DNA of 64,000 nt from Trinickia sp. Y13 (GTDB lineage: Bacteria > Pseudomonadota > Gammaproteobacteria > Burkholderiales > Burkholderiaceae). The translations under genes and the position numbers were made by a program. Numbering within the stretch: the first letter of the stretch is position 1; every line of letters starts with the position of its first letter. The stretch spans positions 236,217-300,216 of the forward strand of contig NZ_JAKWFK010000009.1 in NCBI RefSeq assembly GCF_029522115.1, in the 5' to 3' direction. This document shows positions 48,295 through 56,018 of the stretch, piece by piece. Below the pieces are notes generated by a model. It had not been told where the DNA came from. It saw only the letters and a list, made by a program, of their open reading frames with translations, and did no database searches.

Positions 48295-48942
48295 ATGGCA
48301 CAACCGTCCGATCCCAATCATCCGCATCACCATGCGTCGCTGAGAGAAACGCGCATCGACGGCGAGTCCGTCTATGACGGCGGGTTCCTCAAAGTCAAGC
48401 GCGATACGGTGCGCCTGCCCGACGGCAAGCAAACGAAACGCGAGTACGTCTTGCATTCGGGCGCCGTCATGGTCATTCCCTTGTTCGACGACGGCCGCGT
48501 GTTGCTCGAGCGGCAGTATCGCTATCCGATCTGCCAGGTGATGACCGAGTTTCCGGCGGGCAAGCTCGACCCGAACGAGGGTGCGCTCGCCTGTGCGGAA
48601 CGCGAACTGCGCGAGGAAACGGGGTATTCGGCGCGCGAATACACCTTCCTGACGCGTATTCATCCGATTATTTCGTATTCGACCGAATTCATCGACATCT
48701 TCCTCGCTCGCGGCCTGACGGCAGGCGAGCGCAAGCTCGACGACGGCGAATTCCTCGAGGTCTTCACGGCGGACGTGGCGCAGGTGGGCGAGTGGATTCG
48801 CACGGGCGAGATCACGGACGTCAAGACGATCATCGGCCACTTCTGGCTCGAGAAAGTGTTGTCGGGGGCATGGCAGCCGGAGCGCACGGAGCCACCGTTT
48901 CCGCCGGTGCCAGGCGCTGCCGATCGCGTCGAAGGCGAGTAG
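48295..48942 (+). CDS. NUDIX hydrolase, ADP-ribose pyrophosphatase-like
   Basis: 215 residues. The NUDIX box G-x5-E-x7-REUxEExGU is present around residue 82 (GKLDPNEGALACAERE then LREETGY). The preceding REYVLHSGAVMVIPL and the EFIDIFLARGL segment afterwards are typical of the ADP-ribose pyrophosphatase group (NudF-like), which hydrolyses ADP-ribose to AMP and ribose 5-phosphate. It follows DUF2818 by 68 bp. Confidence 0.9.
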   Translation: MAQPSDPNHPHHHASLRETRIDGESVYDGGFLKVKRDTVRLPDGKQTKREYVLHSGAVMVIPLFDDGRVLLERQYRYPICQVMTEFPAGKLDPNEGALACAERELREETGYSAREYTFLTRIHPIISYSTEFIDIFLARGLTAGERKLDDGEFLEVFTADVAQVGEWIRTGEITDVKTIIGHFWLEKVLSGAWQPERTEPPFPPVPGAADRVEGE

Positions 48943-49030
48943 AATCGCACGGCGCGGCGGGGCGAACGATCGTTCGCCCCAATTGCGCTACACTTACGCG
49001 CACATTCGTCGCATCCGGCTCGTATCAAGC

Positions 49031-49534
49031 ATGAAGGTTCTCGATCTGCAGTGTCCGCATGGTCATCGGTTCGAAGGCTGGTTCGCCTCCGCCGACGACT
49101 TCGAATCTCAGTTGTCGCGCAAGTTGATCGCATGCCCGGTCTGCACGGCCACGGAGGTGAGTCGCATGCCGTCCGCGCCGCGCCTGAATTTATCGGGTGC
49201 GACGAGGCCGCGGCAGGACTTGGCGCACTCGCGCGATGCGCAGCAGGCGGCGGGCGAGGGCGCGAGCGAGCCGGCGGCCGCGTCAGGCGGCGCCGCCGAG
49301 CAGGTGCGCGAGTTCGAGGCGATGGCGTTGCGCATGCTGCGCGAGGTCGTGGGCAAGGCCGAGAACGTAGGCGATCGCTTCGCGGAAGAGGCGCGGCGCA
49401 TTCATTACAACGAAGCGCCGGCGCGCAGCATTCGCGGCGTCACGACGCCGGAGGACGCTCGGGCGCTGGTCGACGAGGGCATCGACGTCATGGCGCTGCC
49501 TAGCGTTTGCGTGCCGAAAGAGTCGCTGCAGTAG
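49031..49534 (+). CDS. DUF1178 family protein
   Basis: 167 residues. The N-terminus has a zinc-ribbon-like arrangement, LQCPHGHRFEGWF and then IACPVCTATEVSRMPSAPRL, which I recognise as DUF1178. The middle is Ala/Gly-rich, and the C-terminal half is helical with EMALRMLREVVGK-like and FAEEARRIHYNEAPARSIRG segments that are conserved in the family. The function is unknown. ATG 49031 matches the conserved MKVLDLQC start. Confidence 0.87.
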   Translation: MKVLDLQCPHGHRFEGWFASADDFESQLSRKLIACPVCTATEVSRMPSAPRLNLSGATRPRQDLAHSRDAQQAAGEGASEPAAASGGAAEQVREFEAMALRMLREVVGKAENVGDRFAEEARRIHYNEAPARSIRGVTTPEDARALVDEGIDVMALPSVCVPKESLQ

Positions 49535-49598
49535 CGGCCGCTTCAGCAAAACGCCGGGCACAGGCCATCGGCAGCCCGACACCGGAGGGAAGCGCAGG

Positions 49599-50069
49599 AT
49601 GGGGTTTTGCTACGAAGATTGGCAAGTCGGTTCACGCATCGAAGTGGGCGTGCACACCTTTACGACCGAGGAAATCGTCGCATTCGCGGAGCAATTCGAT
49701 CCGCAGCCGTTTCACATCGATGACGACGCCGCGCGAGCGTCTGCGTTCGGCGGCTTGATCGCGAGCGGTTGGCATACCTGCTCCGTCATGATGGGCATGC
49801 TGGTGCGCAATGTCTTGCAGGGGTCATCTTCCCTTGGCTCTCCCGGCATCGACGAAATTTGCTGGCTGCGCCCCGTGCGGCCCGGCGATACGCTGCGCAT
49901 GTACAACTCGGTGCTGGCAAAGCGCGTGTCTGCCAGCCGGCCCGATCGCGGGATCATCACCACGCAGTGGGCAGGCGTCAATCAAGCGGATGAGACGGTC
50001 ATTACCGTGCGCTCGAACGTGATGTTCGGGTTGCGGCATCCGCAAGGCTCGGATCCGGCGGCGGTATGA
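49599..50069 (+). CDS. MaoC-like (R)-hydratase domain protein 1
   Basis: 156 residues forming a single hot-dog fold. The hydratase-2 type motif is FAEQFDPQPFHIDDDAA followed by FGGLIASGWHT, with the Asp and His expected for hydration of trans-2-enoyl-CoA to (R)-3-hydroxyacyl-CoA. The stop overlaps the start of a second MaoC gene (ATGA at 50066-50069), so the two products may form a heterodimer. The acyl substrate is unknown. Confidence 0.9.
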   Translation: MGFCYEDWQVGSRIEVGVHTFTTEEIVAFAEQFDPQPFHIDDDAARASAFGGLIASGWHTCSVMMGMLVRNVLQGSSSLGSPGIDEICWLRPVRPGDTLRMYNSVLAKRVSASRPDRGIITTQWAGVNQADETVITVRSNVMFGLRHPQGSDPAAV

Positions 50070-50560
50070 CGGGCGCAGCGTTGTCCGCGACCAAAGCTCG
50101 CATACCGTCGCGTATCACCGATGCGGCCGCGCTGCGCGCGTGCGTGGGTGGTGAGCCGCTCGTCGGCGAATGGATCGAGATCGACCAGGCGCGCGTTGAC
50201 CGGTTCGCCGATGCCACAGGCGATCATCAATGGATTCATGTCGATGCCGAACGCGCGCGCCGAGAATCGCCGTTTGGCGGCCCGATCGCGCATGGGTTCT
50301 TGACGCTCTCGCTCATTCCGTCGCAACTCGTGCAGGTCGTGCAGATCGAGCAGCGGATGGGCGTGAACTACGGGCTCAATCGCGTGCGCTTCCCAGCGCC
50401 GGTCCCGATCGGCGCCCGCCTGCGCGCCTCATTCGTCGTTGCGGAAGTAGCTGACCTGCCTGACGGGGCCCTGCAGGTCGTGTGGGATGTGACCGTCGAA
50501 ATCGATGGGAGCACCAAGCCCGCGTGCGTCGCGCAATTCGTTACGCGGCATTATTTCTGA
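50066..50560 (+). CDS. MaoC-like (R)-hydratase domain protein 2
   Basis: 164 residues. The motif FADATGDHQWIHVDAERA and FGGPIAHGFLTLSL gives a complete hydratase-2 active site (Asp and His). About 25 N-terminal residues precede the hot-dog domain. Overlap with the preceding MaoC gene suggests a heteromeric enoyl-CoA hydratase. A tandem repeat starts inside its stop codon. Confidence 0.9.
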   Translation: MTGAALSATKARIPSRITDAAALRACVGGEPLVGEWIEIDQARVDRFADATGDHQWIHVDAERARRESPFGGPIAHGFLTLSLIPSQLVQVVQIEQRMGVNYGLNRVRFPAPVPIGARLRASFVVAEVADLPDGALQVVWDVTVEIDGSTKPACVAQFVTRHYF

Positions 50561-50594
50561 TCGAGCCGATCGAGCCGATCGAGCCGATCGAGCC
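50559..50594 (+). repeat. Tandem 9-bp repeat, four copies
   Basis: Four exact copies of GATCGAGCC run from 50559 to 50594, beginning within the stop codon of the second MaoC gene. The rest of the 167-bp gap to the GST stop shows no gene. Confidence 0.9.
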
Positions 50595-50727
50595 GAGTGA
50601 CGCGCATCGACCGGTCGCAATTCGTCATCGCGCGGCGCCACCGTCAGCATTGAGCCGACGCTTGCGCGGCTGCGCGGGCTTTCGAAGGACGCTAGCGTTG
50701 CCCCGCACGCGATCTCGACGAGGAACG

Positions 50728-51420
50728 TCAGTGCTTGGCGTACTGCGTCGCCCCGAACAGAATGTCCCTGGCCTTGTCGTCGGTCAGCGCGCGCCGCGCC
50801 GACGCGAGCACTTCGACACCGCGTTGCACCGCCGGCCGCGCGGCAATCGCCTCATGCCAGCGTTTGACGTTCGGGAAATCCGCCAAGTCGATGCCCTGGT
50901 TTTGCCACGAGCGTGTCCACGGAAAGGCCGCGATATCGGCGATGGTGTAATCGGCGCCGGCCAGGTAGGCCGTTTTGCCTAGCTGCGTATCCATCACGCC
51001 GTACAAACGCTTCGCCTCGTTCGTATAGCGATTCACGGCGTACTCGATCTGCTGCGGCGCATAGATGCGGAAATGGTGCGTCTGGCCGAGCATCGGGCCG
51101 AGCCCGCCCATCTGGAACATGAGCCATTGCAGCGTGGCGTACCGGGCCGCGGGATCGGCCGGCAAGAACTTGCCCGTTTTCTCGGCTAGATAAATCAGAA
51201 TGGCGCCCGATTCGAACAAGGAAATCGGCGCGCCGCCCGGGCCATCGGAATCCACGACCGCAGGAATCTTGTTGTTCGGACTGATCGCGAGAAACTCCGG
51301 CTTGAATTGATCGCCCGCGCCGATGTCGATCGGATGAACGCGGTACTCGAGGCCGGTTTCCTCGAGCATGATGTGAATTTTGTGGCCGTTCGGCGTGGCC
51401 CAGCTGTAGACGTCGATCAT
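50728..51420 (-). CDS. Glutathione S-transferase family protein, YfcG-like
   Basis: 230 residues. The thioredoxin-like N-terminal domain opens with IDVYSWATPNGHKIHIMLEE and includes NNKIPAVVD and LFESGAILIYLAE, the glutathione-binding Glu-Ser pair. The C-terminal helical domain ends with the capping-box-like YTIADIAAFPWTRSW. It most resembles the nu-class YfcG/YghU disulfide-bond oxidoreductases. It is the downstream neighbour of the acyl-CoA dehydrogenase on the same strand. Confidence 0.9.
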   Translation of the reverse strand: MIDVYSWATPNGHKIHIMLEETGLEYRVHPIDIGAGDQFKPEFLAISPNNKIPAVVDSDGPGGAPISLFESGAILIYLAEKTGKFLPADPAARYATLQWLMFQMGGLGPMLGQTHHFRIYAPQQIEYAVNRYTNEAKRLYGVMDTQLGKTAYLAGADYTIADIAAFPWTRSWQNQGIDLADFPNVKRWHEAIAARPAVQRGVEVLASARRALTDDKARDILFGATQYAKH

Positions 51421-51606
51421 CGCTGCTCCTCATACGGGGGCCGGCGCCGCGACGGGCGACGCCGATGCTCGCGCAAATTAGCACGGATGGATCGGTCTCG
51501 CTGAGGGCTCCACAAGCCCCTGTCCGCTGCGCGGTTATGCGGTGGCCGGTCCGAGCTGTTGGCATGCGTCCCCGCCGCCGCTGGCGCGAGGCCGACTTGG
51601 AATCCT

Positions 51607-52833
51607 TCAGCCCGCCGTCACCGCATGCCGCGCCAACTCTAGCTTGGCGATCGCATTGCGATGCACTTCGTCGGGGCCGTCCGCAAATCGCAACGTCCGC
51701 GCGCAGGTGTAGGCATAGGCGAGCGGGAAGTCGTCGCACATGCCGCCGCCGCCGTGCGCTTGGATCGCCCAGTCGATGACTTGGCAGGCCATGTTCGGCG
51801 CCACCACTTTGATCATGGCGATCTCGCCGCGCGCGCCCTTGTTGCCGACCGTATCCATCATGTAGGCCGTTTTCAGCGTAAGCAGCCTCGCTTGCTCGAT
51901 CATGCAACGCGCTTGCGCGATGCGTTCCTGGGTCACGGTCTGCGCCGCAACGGGCTTGCCGAAGGCAATGCGCGCCGCGGTGCGCTTGCACATGAGCTCG
52001 AGCGCGCGCTCCGCAAGGCCGACGAGCCGCATGCAATGATGGATGCGCCCCGGCCCCAACCGTCCCTGCGCGATTTCAAAACCGCGGCCTTCGCCGAGCA
52101 GGATGTTCGATGCGGGCACGCGCACGTTTTCGAGCGTGATATCCATATGGCCGTGTGGCGCATCGTCGTATCCGAACACGCTGAGCGGGCGATGCACGGT
52201 CACGCCCGGCGCGCCGGCCGGCACGAGGATCATCGACTGCTGCGTATGCTTGGGCGCATTCGGGTCGGTCTTTCCCATGACGATGTAGACCTCGCAGCGC
52301 GGATCGCCCGCACCCGAGGACCACCACTTGCGGCCGTTGATCACGTAGGAATCGCCGTCGCGCTCGATGCGCGTCTCGATGTTGGTCGCATCCGAGGATG
52401 CGACCTCCGGCTCGGTCATCAAGAACGCCGAGCGGATCTTGCCTTCGAGCAGCGGCTCTAGCCACGCGCGCTTCTGTTCCTCGGAGCCGTAGCGTTCAAG
52501 GGTTTCCATGTTGCCGGTATCGGGCGCGTTGCAATTGAATACTTCGGGCGCCCAAGGCACGCGGCCCATGATCTCGGCAAGCGGGGCGTATTCGAGGTTC
52601 GTGAGTCCCGCGCCGCGCGCCGAATCGGGCAAGAACAGATTCCAAAGCCCCACGTCGCGCGCGCGGGACTTCAACGTTTGGACGAGTTCAGTTGGCACCC
52701 AAGCATTGCCCGCGGCGCGGTTGCGCGCGACTTCGTCGAGAAAGGCGCGTTCGTTCGGGTAGATGTGCGCCTCGAAAAATTCGAGCAGCCTCGCGCGGAG
52801 TGCTTGAACCTTCGGCGTGTAATCGAAATTCAT
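51607..52833 (-). CDS. Acyl-CoA dehydrogenase, ACAD10/11-like C-terminal domain type
   Basis: 408 residues with a full acyl-CoA dehydrogenase fold. FAD-binding residues are in [12 protein letters not shown] (139-150) and [11 protein letters not shown], and a C-terminal section has [17 protein letters not shown] and [18 protein letters not shown]. The wording of these motifs fits the subgroup to which the dehydrogenase half of ACAD10/ACAD11 and bacterial LvaC belong rather than ordinary short-chain dehydrogenases. The upstream gene on the same strand encodes an ACAD11-type kinase, matching the domain order of the fused protein. Confidence 0.9.
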   Translation of the reverse strand: MNFDYTPKVQALRARLLEFFEAHIYPNERAFLDEVARNRAAGNAWVPTELVQTLKSRARDVGLWNLFLPDSARGAGLTNLEYAPLAEIMGRVPWAPEVFNCNAPDTGNMETLERYGSEEQKRAWLEPLLEGKIRSAFLMTEPEVASSDATNIETRIERDGDSYVINGRKWWSSGAGDPRCEVYIVMGKTDPNAPKHTQQSMILVPAGAPGVTVHRPLSVFGYDDAPHGHMDITLENVRVPASNILLGEGRGFEIAQGRLGPGRIHHCMRLVGLAERALELMCKRTAARIAFGKPVAAQTVTQERIAQARCMIEQARLLTLKTAYMMDTVGNKGARGEIAMIKVVAPNMACQVIDWAIQAHGGGGMCDDFPLAYAYTCARTLRFADGPDEVHRNAIAKLELARHAVTAG

Positions 52834-52930
52834 GATGGCCTCGCAGTGTTGGCGGCGTCGTTGCCGATGCGCCCGCCATGACCGTTACCTGAGTATTCGG
52901 GTGCGCGCTGGGCTGCGCAAATCGCTATGA

Positions 52931-54046
52931 CTATCGCACTTTCTGAGCGTACGACCAGGCTAGTTCGGCCATGGGCCGCGCCCGCCGGCCCGCATCGAGC
53001 GCCTGCGCGCTCGCGGCGGTGCCGACCGTTACCCGTTTCATGATTCCCTGCAAGATCGCGGCGATCCGAAACATGTTGAAGGCAAGGTAGAAATTCCAAT
53101 CGCCGCGAATCGAAAAACCCGTGCGCTCGCAGTAGCGCTGCACGTAGCTGCGTTCGTCGGGAATGCCGAGCGCTGCCCAATCCAGGCCCGCAATGCCGCG
53201 AAACTGAACCGGATCGACGTGCCAGGCCATGCAGTGATAGGCGAAGTCGACGATCGGATCGCCAAGCGTCGACAGCTCCCAATCGAGCACCGCGAGAATG
53301 CGCGGCTCGCTCGGATGGAAGATCAGGTTGTCGAGACGATAATCGCCGTGGACGATCGCCGCGCGTGCGGGCGCGCCGGCCTCGGCAGGCGGCATGTGCT
53401 CGGGCAGCCAGGCGATCAGGCGCCGCATCGCGTCGATGGGTTCGGTTTCGGACGCCTCGTACTGCTTGCTCCAACGCGCGATTTGGCGTGCGAGGTAGTG
53501 GCCCGGCTTGCCGAACTCGGCAAGGCCGACCGATGCCGGGTCGAGCGTATGCAGCGCGGCAATGACGCGATTCGTTTCGTCGTAGATCGCCCCGCGCTGC
53601 GCGCTCGTCATGCCGGGCAACGATGGGTCCCACAACACGCGGCCCTCGACGTACTCCATCACATAGAACGCGCGGCCGATCACGGCTTCGTCTTCGCAGA
53701 GCGCGAGCATGTCGGCGACGGGCACGGCGGTGCGCGACAGCGCGTGCATCACCCGATACTCGCGTTCGATCGCATGGGCGGAGGGCAGCAATTTTGCGGC
53801 GGGGCCCGGTTTCGCGCGCATGACGTAGCTGCGCGAAGGCGTCACGAGTTTGAAAGTCGGGTTCGATTGCCCGCCGGCGAATTGCTCGATGGCGAGCGGC
53901 CCTGCGAATCCGTCCAGGTGCTCGCCCAGCCAAGCGGCGAGCGCGCCCGTGTCGAAGCGTTGCTGCTCGGCCACGGCGCGCGTGCCGACGAAAGCCGAAT
54001 AGTCTTGGTCTTCGTTCGATCCGGCTGCCGACTCGTTCGTTGCCAT
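52931..54046 (-). CDS. APH-fold phosphotransferase, ACAD10/11 kinase-domain type
   Basis: 371 residues of the aminoglycoside phosphotransferase superfamily. A nucleotide loop GGQSNPTF (58-65), the catalytic loop HGDYRLDN (233-240) and the metal-binding LDWELSTLGDP (254-264) are all intact. These match the kinase of ACAD10/11 and the levulinate-pathway kinase LvaA, which phosphorylate 4-hydroxyacyl-CoA. The acyl-CoA dehydrogenase gene lies 97 bp downstream. Aminoglycoside resistance is unlikely given this subgroup and context. Confidence 0.9.
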   Translation of the reverse strand: MATNESAAGSNEDQDYSAFVGTRAVAEQQRFDTGALAAWLGEHLDGFAGPLAIEQFAGGQSNPTFKLVTPSRSYVMRAKPGPAAKLLPSAHAIEREYRVMHALSRTAVPVADMLALCEDEAVIGRAFYVMEYVEGRVLWDPSLPGMTSAQRGAIYDETNRVIAALHTLDPASVGLAEFGKPGHYLARQIARWSKQYEASETEPIDAMRRLIAWLPEHMPPAEAGAPARAAIVHGDYRLDNLIFHPSEPRILAVLDWELSTLGDPIVDFAYHCMAWHVDPVQFRGIAGLDWAALGIPDERSYVQRYCERTGFSIRGDWNFYLAFNMFRIAAILQGIMKRVTVGTAASAQALDAGRRARPMAELAWSYAQKVR

Positions 54047-54145
54047 GTCGCGACTCCCGTTAAGCGTGAGGTCGATGATCGTTGCCGACGCTCGATGGCG
54101 GCTGGCGACGGCTCCTGCGATCGTCAGCCGAAATCGAGCGATATG

Positions 54146-54862
54146 TCAGGTTCGGCGATAGCGCAAGTACTGCGAATAGAGCATTTCCAACGTGGTATGA
54201 CGTACGTCTCGAAAAAGTGGCGTCGGTGGCGAATAGTTCAGCATGCGCACGACCCAGTCGCCCGGTTCGGTGCCGACGTCGAGCGCGTTGATGCAGCCCG
54301 TTGCCTGCGCCAGATGTCCGAAGAATGCGCGCCCGCCAGCGGTGATCGCATGCGAGAGCAGGGCGCGATTCACGCCCCCATGCAAGACGAGCAGCACCGT
54401 TTCCCACGACGGATCTTCGCGCAAGCGCGCGAGCGGCGGCAAGGTGCGGTCGAGCAATTCGCCGATCGTCTCGCCGCCGAGAAAGCGCGTCGTCTCGGCC
54501 ACGACGCCGTCGAATGCGCCAAGAAACGCCGCCTCGATTCGATCGGGCGGCAGATCGGCCAATCGCCCCGCACGGATTTCTTGCCACTCGGGCCACACTT
54601 CCAGCTCGATGTGCTGCCCTATGGCGGCGAGCACCTGCTGCGCCGTTTGCACGGTGCGGGGCAAGCCGCTCACGATGACACGATCGAGGCGCACGCCGTC
54701 GGCCGCGAACGCCGCGCCCGCTGAGCGCGCTTGCGTCAAGCCGTGTGTATTGAGCGGCACCGTTTCGGGATCGATCGCGCGGCCGCTGTCGTCGAAGTAG
54801 GTCACGTCGCCGTGCCGCATGAGAAAAATGCGCCGGCGCGCGGGGAGCTCGAATGCCGTCAT
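54146..54862 (-). CDS. Histidine phosphatase family protein
   Basis: 238 residues of the phosphoglycerate mutase-like superfamily. The phospho-accepting His is in LMRHGD, and the second catalytic His is in LHGGVNRALL; a VSGLPRTVQTAQ segment is also characteristic. Small-molecule phosphate esters are the usual substrates and the specificity is not known. It starts 8 bp after the crotonase stop and is upstream of the kinase, so it probably belongs to the same transcript. The frame open upstream of ATG 54862 is antisense-like and was not used. Confidence 0.88.
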   Translation of the reverse strand: MTAFELPARRRIFLMRHGDVTYFDDSGRAIDPETVPLNTHGLTQARSAGAAFAADGVRLDRVIVSGLPRTVQTAQQVLAAIGQHIELEVWPEWQEIRAGRLADLPPDRIEAAFLGAFDGVVAETTRFLGGETIGELLDRTLPPLARLREDPSWETVLLVLHGGVNRALLSHAITAGGRAFFGHLAQATGCINALDVGTEPGDWVVRMLNYSPPTPLFRDVRHTTLEMLYSQYLRYRRT

Positions 54863-54870
54863 GAGTGCCC

Positions 54871-55659
54871 CTAGCGATAGTGGGCGGGGCGCTTTTCGAG
54901 GAAGGCCGTGATGCCTTCGAGCGCATCCGCATGGTGGAGCGCGGCGACGAATTCGTCGCGCTCGGCCGTCAAATGATCGGCAAGGGAGCGACCGCCGGCG
55001 GCGGCGGCGAGCGCTTTGATACTGGCCTGCGCGTTTGGCGAGCCGCGCCCGAGTTCGTCTGCCCAAGCAATGGCCGCGTCGCGCAGTTGCGCCGTTTTGG
55101 CGAGCCGATTGACGACGCCGAGCGCGTGCAGCCGGTCGGCGGAGACGGGCTTGCCTTCGAGCAGGATTTCCGTCGCCAATGCGCGCGGCAGCGCTTGCGC
55201 GAGGAACCACGAACCGCCGCCATCCGGAGTGAGGCCCACACGGGCGTACGACATGACGAACTTCGCGTCGTCCGCGGCGATAATCAAATCGCAGGCGAGC
55301 GCCAGCGAAAATCCGGCGCCGGCCGCTGCGCCTGCCACAGCGGCAATCACGGGCTTGGTCGATGTGCGCAACGCAAGGATCCATTGTGCGAGCAAATCGA
55401 TGCTTTGCGCTTGCACGGCAGGCGCTTTCGCGCGGTTCTCCAGCAGGCGGTTCAGGTTGCCGCCCGCGCAAAAGAAATCGTCGGCGCCCGTGAGCACCAC
55501 GGCGCGGATCGACGGGTCGCGTTCAGCCGTTTCGAGCGCCTGAATGCCCGCCGCGTACATGTCCGGATGCAGGGCGTTGCGCGCCCCGGGGTTGGACAAC
55601 GTCAACACGAGAGTCGACTCGCTCTCGGGCGGTCGAGATGCCAATAGTTCGGCGCTCAT
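54871..55659 (-). CDS. Enoyl-CoA hydratase/isomerase (crotonase), PaaG-like
   Basis: 262 residues with the crotonase fold. The oxyanion-hole segments are CAGGNLNRL and AGAAAGAGFSLALACDL. Neither of the two catalytic Glu positions of true hydratases is filled; instead an Asp stands in GLTPDGGGSW, as in PaaG-type isomerases (IPDCGG). I therefore favour an enoyl-CoA isomerase over a hydratase. An AAGGAGA site precedes ATG 55659. The broken dehydrogenase remnant lies immediately upstream. Confidence 0.87.
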   Translation of the reverse strand: MSAELLASRPPESESTLVLTLSNPGARNALHPDMYAAGIQALETAERDPSIRAVVLTGADDFFCAGGNLNRLLENRAKAPAVQAQSIDLLAQWILALRTSTKPVIAAVAGAAAGAGFSLALACDLIIAADDAKFVMSYARVGLTPDGGGSWFLAQALPRALATEILLEGKPVSADRLHALGVVNRLAKTAQLRDAAIAWADELGRGSPNAQASIKALAAAAGGRSLADHLTAERDEFVAALHHADALEGITAFLEKRPAHYR

Positions 55660-55761
55660 GAATACATGTCTCCTTGGTTCTGTCGATTGGATTCGATCGG
55701 ATTCGGTTCGGTTATGGGCCGCAGCGCCGCATTGATACCGAAGGCGGCGCTGCCCGTCTTC

Positions 55762-55952
55762 TCATGGCAGATCGGCCGCGTCGGGTTGCGTCAGCGAGAG
55801 TCCGAGTTGCGCGCGGCGCGCACCGCTTGCGCATCGGCGTCGAACAGCCGCACGTCGAGCCCCGCCAATGCGGCGATTTGCGCAATGCCGCGTCCCATGG
55901 CTCCGGCGCCGACAATGCAGAGCGTGCTAATCGAATCGAAGTCTGAGTCCAT
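55762..55952 (-). pseudogene. Remnant of a 3-hydroxyacyl-CoA dehydrogenase gene
   Basis: From ATG 55952 the minus strand encodes 53 residues before a stop at 55791-55793. They include the Rossmann start of 3-hydroxyacyl-CoA dehydrogenases: STLCIVGAGAMGRGIAQIAA and then DVRLFDADAQAVRAAR. Shifting frame by one base after this continues the family pattern (QLGLSLTQPDAADLP) to a stop at 55762-55764. About 50 to 65 residues of a normal 280 or more remain, so the gene is both frameshifted and truncated. The rest of the 359-bp gap shows no other gene. Confidence 0.75.
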
Positions 55953-56018
55953 CGTCGCCGTCCGCTGCTAGGTTGAAGGATGCGCAGGCCAGAGGGCCGG
56001 CCCGCGCATCGCCATTGC

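Noticed and set aside
52931..54046. The APH-fold gene as an aminoglycoside resistance determinant
   Set aside because: Its motifs match the ACAD10/11 kinase subgroup and its neighbours are acyl-CoA genes, not resistance genes.
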